NCBI GenBank assembly: GCA_964631945.1
Contig: CAZWAY010000002.1
Location: forward strand, 1 to 64,000
Source: JABFRZ01 sp964631945
Lineage (GTDB): Bacteria; Planctomycetota; UBA1135; GCA-002686595
Length of the DNA stretch: 64,000 bases
Direction: 5' to 3'
Made by a program: the position numbers and the translations under genes. The notes below the pieces were generated by a model. It was given only the letters and a program-made list of their open reading frames with translations. It was not told where the DNA came from and did no database searches. How positions within the stretch are numbered: position 1 is the first letter of the stretch; each line of letters starts with the position of its first letter. Below are positions 1-8,241 of the stretch, one piece after another.

Positions 1-1817
1 CAGGCGGGGTGGCTGCGATCAAGATCGCGAAGTGGGACGGCTCGAGCTGGACGGCACTCGGCAGTGGCGTGAACACCACAGCCCGCACCCTGACCGTGTT
101 CGACGATGGCGGCGGGGCGGCGCTCTACGTCGGAGGCGACTTCACGATCGCAGGCGGAGTGGCAGCGAAGAAGATCGCGAGGTGGGACGGCTCGAGCTGG
201 ACGGCGCTCGGAGGCGGCATGAACATCCGTGTCCGTGCCCTGACCGTGTTCGATGACGGCGGCGGCTCGGCGCTCTACGCTGGAGGCGACTTCTCGATCG
301 CGGGCGGGGCTCTGGCGAGCGGGATCGCGAAATGGGACGACTCGAAATGGACGACGCTCGGAAGCGGCACGCTCGGAACAGGCCGTGCATTGGCGGTGTT
401 CGACGACGGCGGCGGTCCGGCGCTCTACGCCGGAGGCGACTTCTCGAGCGCGGGGGGGGTGGACGCGAACCGGATCGCGAAGTGGGACGGCTCGAACTGG
501 ACGGCGCTGACCAACGGTGGAATCAACTCCAGCGTCTTGGCCGTGACCGTGTTCGATGAAGGCAGCGGCCCGGCGCTCTACGCCGGAGGCGAGTTCTCGA
601 GCGCGGGCGGAGCGGCGAAGCGGATCGCGAAGTGGGACGGCTCCAGCTGGACGGCGCTCGGAAGTGGCATGAACATCCGTGTCCGTGCCCTGGCCGTGTT
701 CGACGACGGCGGTGGTGCGGCGCTCTACGCTGGAGGCGACTTCACGACCGCAGGCGGGGTGCCCGTGTTCAATGTCGCGAAATGGGACGGCTCGAGCTGG
801 GCGGCGCTCGGCAGCGGGATGAGCGGGGGCGCTCCTTCCGTCCGAGCCCTGACCGTGTTCGACGACGGCGGCGGCCCGGAGCTCTACGCCGGAGGCGACT
901 TCACGAGCGCCGGCGGGGTGGCGGCGAACCGGATCGCCAAGTGGAACGGCTCGAGCTGGGCGAGCCTCGGCAGCGGTGTCGATGGCACGGGTCCCCAGGC
1001 GCTTGCTGTTTTCGACGACGGCGGTGGCCCGGCGCTATACGTCGGAGGCGACTTCACGAGCGCGGGCGGAGTGGCGGCGAGCCGGATCGCGAAGTGGAAC
1101 GGCTCGAGCTGGACGGCCCTCGCCGGCGGCGTGGACGCCTTCGTCACTGCCCTGGCGGTGTTCGACGACGGCGGCGGTCCGGCGCTCTACGTCGGAGGCG
1201 ACTTCGGGATCGCGGGCGGCGTGGCCGCGAGCCGGATCGCGAAGTGGGACGGCTCGAGCTGGACGGCGCTCGGCAGCGGCGTGAACACCGTCGTCTCTGC
1301 CCTGACGGCGTTCGACGACGGCGGCGGCGTGGCGCTCTACGCCGGAGGCCAATTCACGGTCGCGGGCGGGGTTGCGGCGAACAGGATCGCGAAGTGGGAC
1401 GGCTCGAGCTGGACGGCGCTCGGCAGCGGCATGAACGGCGCAGTCGTCGCCCTGACGGTGTTCGACGACGGCGGCGGTTCGGCGCTCTACGCCGGCGGAT
1501 CGTTCGGCAGCGCCATCGACTCCGGCGACAGCTACCTCGCCACGTGGGGCTGCGACTCCACCGCGCCCACGCTGTTCTGCCCCTCGTCGGTGACCGTCCG
1601 CGACCCCTTCGGGGGCCCGCCAGGCGAGTCAGTGAGCTTCACGGTCACGGCGACCGACAATCTGGACCCTTCGCCCGACATCGTGTGCACGCCACCCTCG
1701 GGCAGCTTCTTCCCGCGCGGCACGACGATCGTGCACTGCACGGCGACCGATGACCGGGGGAACCAGTCCAGCTGCCAGTTCCCGGTCCACGTCGGCCTGA
1801 AGACGAGCACGCGCTGA
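1..1817 (+). CDS. secreted propeller-like repeat protein with C-terminal HYR domain, 5' end cut by window edge
   Basis: The frame is open from the first bases, so the true start lies outside the window; about 604 codons are visible. Ten repeats of about 50 residues are seen, each with an AKWDGSSWTALGSG core, then ALTVFDDGGGPALYAGG and a DFTSAGGVAANRI-like end. The regular Trp/Asp/Gly pattern suggests beta-propeller blades; this is inference. The last 85 or so residues form a HYR-type immunoglobulin-like domain (APTLFCPSSVTV, then TDNLDPSPDIVCTPPSG and FPRGTTIVHCTATD). HYR domains are usually cell-surface adhesion modules. The protein is probably exported like its downstream paralogue at 1960-4761, which carries a signal peptide. 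No enzymatic motif is visible. Confidence 0.85.
   Translation, partial: GGVAAIKIAKWDGSSWTALGSGVNTTARTLTVFDDGGGAALYVGGDFTIAGGVAAKKIARWDGSSWTALGGGMNIRVRALTVFDDGGGSALYAGGDFSIAGGALASGIAKWDDSKWTTLGSGTLGTGRALAVFDDGGGPALYAGGDFSSAGGVDANRIAKWDGSNWTALTNGGINSSVLAVTVFDEGSGPALYAGGEFSSAGGAAKRIAKWDGSSWTALGSGMNIRVRALAVFDDGGGAALYAGGDFTTAGGVPVFNVAKWDGSSWAALGSGMSGGAPSVRALTVFDDGGGPELYAGGDFTSAGGVAANRIAKWNGSSWASLGSGVDGTGPQALAVFDDGGGPALYVGGDFTSAGGVAASRIAKWNGSSWTALAGGVDAFVTALAVFDDGGGPALYVGGDFGIAGGVAASRIAKWDGSSWTALGSGVNTVVSALTAFDDGGGVALYAGGQFTVAGGVAANRIAKWDGSSWTALGSGMNGAVVALTVFDDGGGSALYAGGSFGSAIDSGDSYLATWGCDSTAPTLFCPSSVTVRDPFGGPPGESVSFTVTATDNLDPSPDIVCTPPSGSFFPRGTTIVHCTATDDRGNQSSCQFPVHVGLKTSTR
1491..1817 (+). repeat. 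3' block duplicated at 4432-4761
   Basis: This block (last half repeat, linker and HYR domain) is almost identical at DNA level to 4432-4761, which differs by one extra codon (WGC-DST against WGCPDST) and scattered single bases. Such identity suggests recent tandem duplication or gene conversion. Confidence 0.85.
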
Positions 1818-1959
1818 CGAGGAGCCCGGCTCCGCCCGCGCCCAGTCGCGCTGGCGAACATCCCGCGCAGCTCGGGGATCCCCCGGGCTGGCGGGCAAAT
1901 CGGGCCAGATCTAGAATCGCTGGGGTCCTTGACTCCGTCCTCTACACAGGAGGCTTCCG

Positions 1960-4761
1960 ATGCATCTTGGGTCGAGACTGTCTTTTGTGTTCCTGCTTTC
2001 CATCGGGGCTCTCACGCCGAGCCCCTGGGCCTCGGCGCAGACCAGCCGACCCGACGAACGCGCTCGGGTCGCACCGACCGGGAACGTCGATCTCCGCCGG
2101 CAGCTCGAGCTCGAGGGCGTCGTGCTCGGCCCCGACGGGAATCCGGTCGAGGGCGCGGTAGTCGTCAGCAGCGCCGGCGGCAAGGCCGTGACGGATGCGA
2201 GCGGGAACTACCGCATCACGGTGGAGGTGCCTTCCGAGGCCTCGAGCGTGCAGGTCACGGCCGTGGGCGGCACGGGCGGGAGCCTCGTCGCGAGCCAGCA
2301 GGTCGCGCTGTCCGCGGTGTCCAGGAGCGTGTGGGCCGGAGCGCTCGTGCTCGCGCGCGGGAGCCCCTGTCCTCCGAACTGGCTGCCGACCTTCGGGCCA
2401 CAGCCGGGCACGAACGCCGCCGTCCGCACCTTGACGGTGTTCGACGATGGCAGCGGCCCGGCGCTCTACGCCGGCGGCGAGTTCAGTAGCGCCGGTGGAG
2501 TGGCGGCGTGGATCGCGAAGTGGGACGGCTCGAGCTGGACAGCCCTCGCCGGCGGCGACGTGGACTTCGCGGTCCATGCCCTGACGGTGTTCGATGACGG
2601 CGGAGGCGCAGCGCTCTACGCCGGCGGCGATTTCACCAGCGCGGGCGGCGTGAGCGCGAACCGGATCGCGAAATGGAACGGCTCGAGCTGGGCGGCCCTC
2701 GGCAGCGGCTTGGACATGAACGGCACCGTCTGGGCCCTGACCGTGTTCGACGACGGCGGCGGTCCGGCGCTCTATGTCGGCGGCTTCTTCAATAGCGTGG
2801 GCGGGGTGCCTGCGAACCATATCGCAAGGTGGGACGGTTCGAGCTGGGCGGCGCTCGGCAGCGGCATGAACTCCACCGTCCTTGCCCTGACGGTGTTCGA
2901 CGACGGCGGTGGCCCGGTGCTCTACGCCGGGGGATCTTTCTTGATCGCGGGCGGGGCGGCGGCGAACCGGATCGCGAAGTGGGACGGCTCGAGCTGGACG
3001 GCACCAGGCAGCGGCGTGAACGCAGCCGTCAGTGCCCTGACGGTGTTCGACGACGGCGGTGGTGCGGAGCTCTACGCCGGAGGCGAGTTCACGAACGCGG
3101 GCGGGGTGGGGGCGAACCGGATCGCGAAGTGGGACGGCTCGAGCTGGGCAGCGCTCGGCACCGGCATGAGCGCCGACGTCCGTGCTCTGACGGTGTTCGA
3201 CGACGGCGGCGGTGCGGCGCTCTACGCCGGTGGCGGCTCGAACGTGGACGGGGTGGTCGCAAGGTGGAACGGCGTGAGCTGGTCGCAGATCGGCAGCGCC
3301 ATGAACAGCAGTGTCTACGCCCTGACGGTGTTCGACGACGGCGGCGGTGCGGCGCTCCACGCCGGAGGCGAGTTCACGAGCACGGGCGGGGTGTTCGCGA
3401 ACCGGATCGCGGAGTGGAGCGGCTCGAGCTGGATGGCGCTCACCACCGGCAGCGTGAACTGCGAGGTCAGGACCCTGACGGTGTTCGACGACGGCGGCGG
3501 TGCGGCGCTCTACGTCGGAGGCGACTTCACCAGCGCGGGCGGGGCTGCGGCGGACCGTGTCGCGAAGTGGGACGGCTCGAGCTGGACGACCCTCGGCAGC
3601 GGCATGAACGGCACGGTCCATACCCTGACGGTGTACGACGACGGTGGCGGTGCGGCGCTCTACGCCGGAGGCGATTTCACCAGCGCGGGCGGGGTAGCGG
3701 CGAACCGCGTCGCGCAGTGGGACGGCTCGAGCTGGACGGCGCTCGGCAGCGGCGTGAACTCCCGAGTCCGTGCCCTGATCGTGTTCGACGACGGCGGCGG
3801 GGCAGCGCTCTACGCCGGAGGCGGCTTCACCAGCGCGGGCGGGGTGGCGGCGAACCGGATCGCGAAGTGGAACGGCGCGAATTGGACGGCGCTCGGCTCC
3901 GGTCTCCAGGTCGGCACGGGTCCCAATGCTCTGGCGGTGTACGACGACGGTGGCGGACCGGCGCTCTACGCCGCGGGCAACTTCGGAATCGCGGGCGGGG
4001 TGGCGGCGAGCCGGATCGCGAAGTGGAACGGCTCCAGCTGGACGGCGCTCGCCGGCGGCGGCATGGACGCCTTCGTCTCTGCCCTGGCGGTGTACGACGA
4101 CGGCGGCGGTTCGGCGCTCTACGCCGGAGGTGGCTTCTCGAGCGCGGGCGGTGTGGCGGTGAGGCAGGTCGCGAAGTGGGACGGCTCGGGCTGGACGGCG
4201 CTCGCCGGCGGCGTGACCTCCGTGGACGCCGACGTCTCTACCCTGGCGGTGTTCGACGACGGCGGTGGCGCGGCGCTCTACGCCGGAGGATTCTTCACTA
4301 GCATGGACGGAGTGGCGGCGAACCGGATCGCGAAGTGGGACGGCTCGAGCTGGACGGCGCTCGGCAGCGGCTTGAACGACAGAGTCCGTGACCTGACGGT
4401 GTTCGACGACGGCAACGGCGCGGCGCTCTACGCCGGCGGATCCTTCGGCAGCGCCATCGACTCCGGCGACAGCTACCTCGCCAGGTGGGGCTGCCCGGAC
4501 TCCACCGCGCCGACGCTCTTCTGCCCCTCGTCGGTGACCGTCCGCGACCCTTTCGGGGGCCCGCCAGGCGAGTCAGTGAGCTTCACGGTCACCGCGACCG
4601 ACAATCTGGACCCTTCGCCCGACATCGTGTGCACGCCACCCTCGGGCAGCTTCTTCCCGCGCGGCACGACGATCGTGCACTGCACGGCGACCGATGACCG
4701 GGGGAACCAGTCCAGCTGCCAGTTCCCGGTCCACGTCGGCTTGAAGGCGAGCACGCGCTGA
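1960..4761 (+). CDS. secreted propeller-like repeat protein with CnaB-like and HYR domains
   Basis: A 933-residue full-length paralogue of the preceding gene. The ATG follows a perfect AGGAGG (1948-1953) at 6-nt spacing. Residues 1-27 form a signal peptide (LSFVFLLSIGAL, then an Ala-rich site before AQTSRPD). Residues about 45-110 look like a carboxypeptidase-regulatory/CnaB-like beta-sandwich (LEGVVLGPDGNPVEGAVVV, then TDASGNYRITV). A degenerate lead-in unit and 13 full AKWDG-type repeats of about 50 residues follow, then a HYR domain. The protein is probably surface-exposed or extracellular. The gap to the upstream paralogue is 142 bp, so the two genes form a tandem pair. Ligand and role are unknown. 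Confidence 0.88.
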   Translation: MHLGSRLSFVFLLSIGALTPSPWASAQTSRPDERARVAPTGNVDLRRQLELEGVVLGPDGNPVEGAVVVSSAGGKAVTDASGNYRITVEVPSEASSVQVTAVGGTGGSLVASQQVALSAVSRSVWAGALVLARGSPCPPNWLPTFGPQPGTNAAVRTLTVFDDGSGPALYAGGEFSSAGGVAAWIAKWDGSSWTALAGGDVDFAVHALTVFDDGGGAALYAGGDFTSAGGVSANRIAKWNGSSWAALGSGLDMNGTVWALTVFDDGGGPALYVGGFFNSVGGVPANHIARWDGSSWAALGSGMNSTVLALTVFDDGGGPVLYAGGSFLIAGGAAANRIAKWDGSSWTAPGSGVNAAVSALTVFDDGGGAELYAGGEFTNAGGVGANRIAKWDGSSWAALGTGMSADVRALTVFDDGGGAALYAGGGSNVDGVVARWNGVSWSQIGSAMNSSVYALTVFDDGGGAALHAGGEFTSTGGVFANRIAEWSGSSWMALTTGSVNCEVRTLTVFDDGGGAALYVGGDFTSAGGAAADRVAKWDGSSWTTLGSGMNGTVHTLTVYDDGGGAALYAGGDFTSAGGVAANRVAQWDGSSWTALGSGVNSRVRALIVFDDGGGAALYAGGGFTSAGGVAANRIAKWNGANWTALGSGLQVGTGPNALAVYDDGGGPALYAAGNFGIAGGVAASRIAKWNGSSWTALAGGGMDAFVSALAVYDDGGGSALYAGGGFSSAGGVAVRQVAKWDGSGWTALAGGVTSVDADVSTLAVFDDGGGAALYAGGFFTSMDGVAANRIAKWDGSSWTALGSGLNDRVRDLTVFDDGNGAALYAGGSFGSAIDSGDSYLARWGCPDSTAPTLFCPSSVTVRDPFGGPPGESVSFTVTATDNLDPSPDIVCTPPSGSFFPRGTTIVHCTATDDRGNQSSCQFPVHVGLKASTR
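4432..4761 (+). repeat. 3' block duplicated from 1491-1817
   Basis: Second copy of the HYR-encoding 3' block. The upstream repeats of the two genes differ much more than this block does, which points to local homogenisation. Confidence 0.85.
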
Positions 4762-4810
4762 GGAGGAGGCAACGGCGTCGCTGGACGAGCGCCTGCGCCA
4801 GGACGGACGC

Positions 4811-4840
4811 CCGGTCCGGTCGACGGACCGGAGCCGTTTT
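4811..4840 (+). terminator. putative intrinsic terminator after the repeat-protein genes
   Basis: A perfect 8-bp inverted repeat (CCGGTCCG at 4811-4818, CGGACCGG at 4824-4831) encloses a 5-nt loop. A short TTTT run follows at 4837-4840. The U-tract is short and set off by five bases, so strength is uncertain, but it sits between a stop codon and a new operon. Confidence 0.5.
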
Positions 4841-4883
4841 GGGTAGCCTGCCGGCGCCTCCGAGCCGGAGGCAGAGCTGGCTC

Positions 4884-5879
4884 GTGCCGGAACGCGTCCA
4901 CAAGTGTCCGAACTGCGGCGCCGTCGTCAGCGCCAGCCCCTTCGCGCGCGTCGCGAGCTGCGCCTACTGCAACGCGACGGTCCAGCTGGACGAGGGGATC
5001 GTGTCGGTGGCGCGCTTTCGCGCGGCCCGCGAGGCGTGGCGGAACTCCGAGCCGCCGCTCGGGGCCGAGACGGTCGAGGTGGGTGGCGAGGCCTGGATCC
5101 TCCTCGCGCCCGTCGCGCGCGGCGAGATCTCGGACGTGTTCCAGGTCGTGCGCCAGCGCTGGCCGGGCGAGCGCGCGCTGCTCAAGGTCCTGCGGGAGCG
5201 CGCCGATGCGCCCCTGTTCGAGCAGGAGTGGCGCGCCCTGACGCAGCTCGCCGCAAGCGACGGGCCGGGCCTGGCGATCCTGCGCAGCCGGCTGCCGCAG
5301 CCGATCCGGTGCGAGCCGCAGCCGAGCTCGGGCTCGCCCCGCCTGCTGCTCGGCTGGGCGCCCGGGTTCGAGCACACCTTCGAGCACGTGCGCGCCGCGC
5401 TTCCCGCCGGCGTCGAGGCGCGCGCCGCGGTGTGGATGTGGCGGCGCGTGCTGGAGATCCTGTCGGCGCTGCACGAGAACGGACTGGTGCACGGCGCGGT
5501 CCTGCCGCAGCACCTCCTGGTCGAGCGCGGCGAGCACGGCGTGCGCCTGGTCGGATTCTCGTGCGCGGGCGCGCCCGGCGCGGCGCTGCTCGCGCTGTGT
5601 CAGGCGTACGAGCGCTGCTATCCGCGCGCCTTGTTGGACGGCGGGCAGCTCCTGCCCCAGCACGACGTGAGCATGAGCGCTCGCGCGATCCAGTTCGTCC
5701 TCGGCGCCGACGCCGGCGGACGCGTCCCGTCCGGCGTCCCGGCGCCGCTGGCGGAACTCCTCGAGTCGGTCGCGAACGGCCGCGGCGAGCTCGAGGCCTG
5801 GGCCCTGCGCGAGCGCCTCGGCGCGCTCGCACAGCAGCTCTTCGGCCGACCGACGTTCTGTCCACTGGAGCTCGCCTAG
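4884..5879 (+). CDS. zinc-ribbon pseudokinase (protein-kinase fold), first gene of the pseudokinase-vWA-PurA-like operon
   Basis: 331 residues from the GTG at 4884; a TTG at 4839 would add 15 unconvincing residues and run into the terminator. The N-terminus is a zinc ribbon (Cys8, Cys11, Cys26, Cys29: CPNC and CAYC). A kinase-like domain follows: a beta-3 lysine is kept (ALLKVL, Lys101), but the HRD position reads LVHGAVLPQHLLVE and the DFG position reads RLVGFS. The catalytic and metal-binding aspartates are therefore missing and the protein is probably a pseudokinase acting as scaffold or nucleotide sensor. It is followed after 14 bp by the vWA gene and then, with a 4-bp overlap, the PurA-like gene, so the three are almost certainly co-transcribed. 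Kinase homology is inferred from motif order only. Confidence 0.75.
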   Translation: MPERVHKCPNCGAVVSASPFARVASCAYCNATVQLDEGIVSVARFRAAREAWRNSEPPLGAETVEVGGEAWILLAPVARGEISDVFQVVRQRWPGERALLKVLRERADAPLFEQEWRALTQLAASDGPGLAILRSRLPQPIRCEPQPSSGSPRLLLGWAPGFEHTFEHVRAALPAGVEARAAVWMWRRVLEILSALHENGLVHGAVLPQHLLVERGEHGVRLVGFSCAGAPGAALLALCQAYERCYPRALLDGGQLLPQHDVSMSARAIQFVLGADAGGRVPSGVPAPLAELLESVANGRGELEAWALRERLGALAQQLFGRPTFCPLELA

Positions 5880-5893
5880 AGCGAGGAAGCGAC

Positions 5894-6862
5894 ATGGGAT
5901 ACGGCAGCTACAGCAGCGAAGCCCACGACGCCATCGTGCGCACCCGCGCGGCGACCCCGGGGGAAGAGGTCTTCCGGCAGCGCAGGTGTCATCCGCTGAT
6001 GGATCCGAAGGGCGTCAAGCTGCGCGAGAGCCGCGACTCGGAGGCGCACCCGCAGTCGCTGAGCATCGTCTTCGCGCTCGACGTCACGGGCTCGATGGAC
6101 CAGATCCCGCGGCTCCTGGCCCAGCGCGAGCTGCCGCGCTTCATGAAGATGCTCGGCGATTGCCGCGTGCGCGATCCGCAGCTCCTGTTCTGCGCCGTCG
6201 GCGATGCGACCTCCGACCGGGCGCCGCTGCAGGTGGGCCAGTTCGAGTCGACCGCCGAGCTCATGGACCAGTGGCTCACCTGGAGTTTCCTCGAGGGCGG
6301 CGGCGGGGGCACGGGGCAGGAATCGTACGAGCTGGCCATGTACTTCCTGGCGCTGCACACCGAGATGGACTGCGTGGCCAAGCGTGGGAAGCGCGGCTAT
6401 CTGGTGATGACCGGGGACGAGCTCCCGTATCCGACGCTCTCGCGCCACGTGGTCGAGACGGTGGTCGGCGATCGCCTGGACGGCGACCTCGAGGTGGAGG
6501 AGATCGTGGCCGAGCTGCACAAGAGCTACGCGCCGTTCTTCATCATCCCGGACCCGGCGCGGGCCAAGAAGTGCGAGCGGCGCTGGCGCGATCTGCTCGG
6601 CGACCACGTGATCTGCACCCAGCGGCCCGAGGACGTGTGCCACGCCGCGGCCGGCGCGATCTCGCTGTGCGAGGGCGCGCTCGCCAACCTCGACGAGCTC
6701 GAGCGCGTGCTGCGCGGCGCGGGCGTCGAGCCCGACGGCGTGTCGCGCACGCTGCGGGCCCTGCGTCCGCTGGCCGAGGCGCGCGGCCGCGCACCGGCGG
6801 GCGGCGCCGCGCCCGCGGCAGGCGGGATTCCGCACGCGATCAAGCGGCTGTTCGGGAGATGA
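5894..6862 (+). CDS. von Willebrand factor A domain protein (MIDAS intact)
   Basis: 322 residues, ATG preceded by GAGGAAG. A vWA domain starts near residue 57 with a metal-ion-dependent adhesion site DVTGS (Asp63, Thr65, Ser67). A threonine in the glycine-rich segment GGGGGTGQESYELAM and an Asp in VMTGDELPYP probably complete the site. There is no signal peptide or membrane segment, so it should be cytoplasmic. vWA proteins commonly assemble metal-dependent complexes with kinases or ATPases. The C-terminus (about 245-322) is helical, then Ala/Gly/Pro-rich, ending in a basic tail. Its stop overlaps the start of the PurA-like gene (ATGA), implying translational coupling. Resemblance to TerY-type vWA proteins is only general. 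Confidence 0.85.
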   Translation: MGYGSYSSEAHDAIVRTRAATPGEEVFRQRRCHPLMDPKGVKLRESRDSEAHPQSLSIVFALDVTGSMDQIPRLLAQRELPRFMKMLGDCRVRDPQLLFCAVGDATSDRAPLQVGQFESTAELMDQWLTWSFLEGGGGGTGQESYELAMYFLALHTEMDCVAKRGKRGYLVMTGDELPYPTLSRHVVETVVGDRLDGDLEVEEIVAELHKSYAPFFIIPDPARAKKCERRWRDLLGDHVICTQRPEDVCHAAAGAISLCEGALANLDELERVLRGAGVEPDGVSRTLRALRPLAEARGRAPAGGAAPAAGGIPHAIKRLFGR

Positions 6863-8211
6863 CGGCCGCGCCGCGGGCGTTCGCAGCCCTCGATCTCGGC
6901 TTCGGCGACTGCGGCAAGGGGCTCGTGACGGACTACCTGGCGCGGCGCACGGGCGCCGGCGTGGTCGTGCGCTTCAACGGCGGCGCGCAGGCGGGCCACA
7001 ACGTCGTCACGCCCGAGGGCCGGCACCACACCTTCGCCCAGCTCGGCGCGGCGAGCTTCCTGCCCGGCGTGCGCACCTTCCTGTCGCGCCACGTGCTCGT
7101 GCACCCGACGGCGCTGGTGCTCGAGACCGGCGTGCTGGCCACGAAGGGCGTTCCCGCGCCGCTCGAGCGCGTGTGCATCAGCGAGCGCGCGCGCATCGTC
7201 ACGCCCTTCCACCAGGCGGCCAACCGCCTGCGCGAGCTCGCCCGCGGCGCCGCACGCCACGGGAGCTGCGGGGTCGGCGTCGGCGAGACGGTCGCGCACG
7301 CGCACGCCTACCCGGACGAGGCCGTGGCCGCCGCGGACTTGCGCGATCCGCCGCGCCTGCGCCGCAAGCTGGCCTCGATCCGCGAGCGCCTGTACGCCGA
7401 GCTCGGCGAACGGTCCGAGGGCCCGGCGGCGGAGCGCGAACGAGCCGTCTTCCAGGACGAAGGCGTGGTCGAGCGCTGGGTCGCGGCGGTCACGCCGCTC
7501 GCACGCACCGTTGCGCCGGACGCGTTGCTGGCCGCCTGGCTGCGCGCGACTCCGGCGGTGATCTTCGAGGGCGCGCAGGGGCTGCTGCTGGACGAGACGC
7601 TGGGCTTCCTCCCGCACTGCACCTGGTCGGACTGCACCGCCCGGAACGCGCGCGAGCTCTTGGCCGAGGCCGCGCCCGGGCTGGAGCTCGGCGTGTGGGG
7701 CGTGCTGCGCACGCACGCGCTGCGGCACGGCCCCGGCCCGCTGCCGTCCGAATCGAGCGAGGTCCGCCCGCGCGGCGACCACAACGCCCCGAATCCGTGG
7801 CAAGGGCCGGTGCGCTACGGCTGGTTCGACGCCGTGCTCGCGCGCCTCGCGCTGGCGCTGGCCGGCGAGCTCGAGGCGCTGGTGCTCACGCACGTCGACC
7901 TGCTCCGTGCCCGTCCGTACTGGCCGGTCGCGACGCGCTATCGACCCGAGACGCCCGCGCCGGATCTGGTCGACGCCGCCGGCCAGCTCGTCGCGCACGC
8001 GTCCCCGCCGCTCGAGCGCCAGCTGCGCCTGACCGAGCTCATCGCGCGTTGCGCCGTGGAGCTCGAGGACCTTCCCGCCGACGAGGGCGCCTTCCTGGCG
8101 CGCCTCGAGGCCCGGCTCGGCCGCCCGATCGACGGCGTCTCGCGCGGCCCGCGCGCCACCGATCTCGTGCTGCGATCCGCTCCAGAGCCGCGCTCGCTCC
8201 CTGGGCTTTGA
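6859..8211 (+). CDS. divergent adenylosuccinate synthetase-like GTPase (PurA paralogue)
   Basis: 450 residues, ATG overlapping the vWA stop. The PurA fold signature is clear: GFGDCGKG (in place of WGDEGKG) keeps the catalytic Asp17 and the P-loop Lys20, and AGHN keeps the catalytic His47. FEGAQGLLLDET is typical, LTHVDLL matches the LTKLDVL guanine-recognition segment with its Asp, and PIDGVSRGPRATD matches the C-terminal PIDIISTGPDRTE. However, the Asp/IMP-binding loop GATTGRRRR is replaced by NAPNPWQGPVRYGW, with only one arginine left, and the usual WGD-E becomes GD-C. The normal purine substrate or the aspartate acceptor has therefore probably changed. Linked to a pseudokinase and a vWA protein, it is unlikely to be the housekeeping PurA. 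Confidence 0.82.
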   Translation: MTAAPRAFAALDLGFGDCGKGLVTDYLARRTGAGVVVRFNGGAQAGHNVVTPEGRHHTFAQLGAASFLPGVRTFLSRHVLVHPTALVLETGVLATKGVPAPLERVCISERARIVTPFHQAANRLRELARGAARHGSCGVGVGETVAHAHAYPDEAVAAADLRDPPRLRRKLASIRERLYAELGERSEGPAAERERAVFQDEGVVERWVAAVTPLARTVAPDALLAAWLRATPAVIFEGAQGLLLDETLGFLPHCTWSDCTARNARELLAEAAPGLELGVWGVLRTHALRHGPGPLPSESSEVRPRGDHNAPNPWQGPVRYGWFDAVLARLALALAGELEALVLTHVDLLRARPYWPVATRYRPETPAPDLVDAAGQLVAHASPPLERQLRLTELIARCAVELEDLPADEGAFLARLEARLGRPIDGVSRGPRATDLVLRSAPEPRSLPGL

Positions 8212-8238
8212 GCTCGGATCCGGCGGCCCGGGGAGCTC
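8210..8238. terminator. possible bidirectional hairpin between convergent genes
   Basis: GAGCTC at 8210-8215 and again at 8233-8238 flank an inner CCGG/CCGG pair, giving a GC-rich hairpin exactly between two converging stop codons (8211 and 8242). There is no U-tract, so termination is only suggested by position. Confidence 0.3.
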
Positions 8239-8241
8239 GCC

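Noticed and set aside
1912..1917. TAGAAT and other TAGNNT hexamers (near 13000, 40520, 54808) as a common -10 element
   Set aside because: No consistent -35 partner or spacing; expected by chance in such regions, and some are stop-codon remnants.
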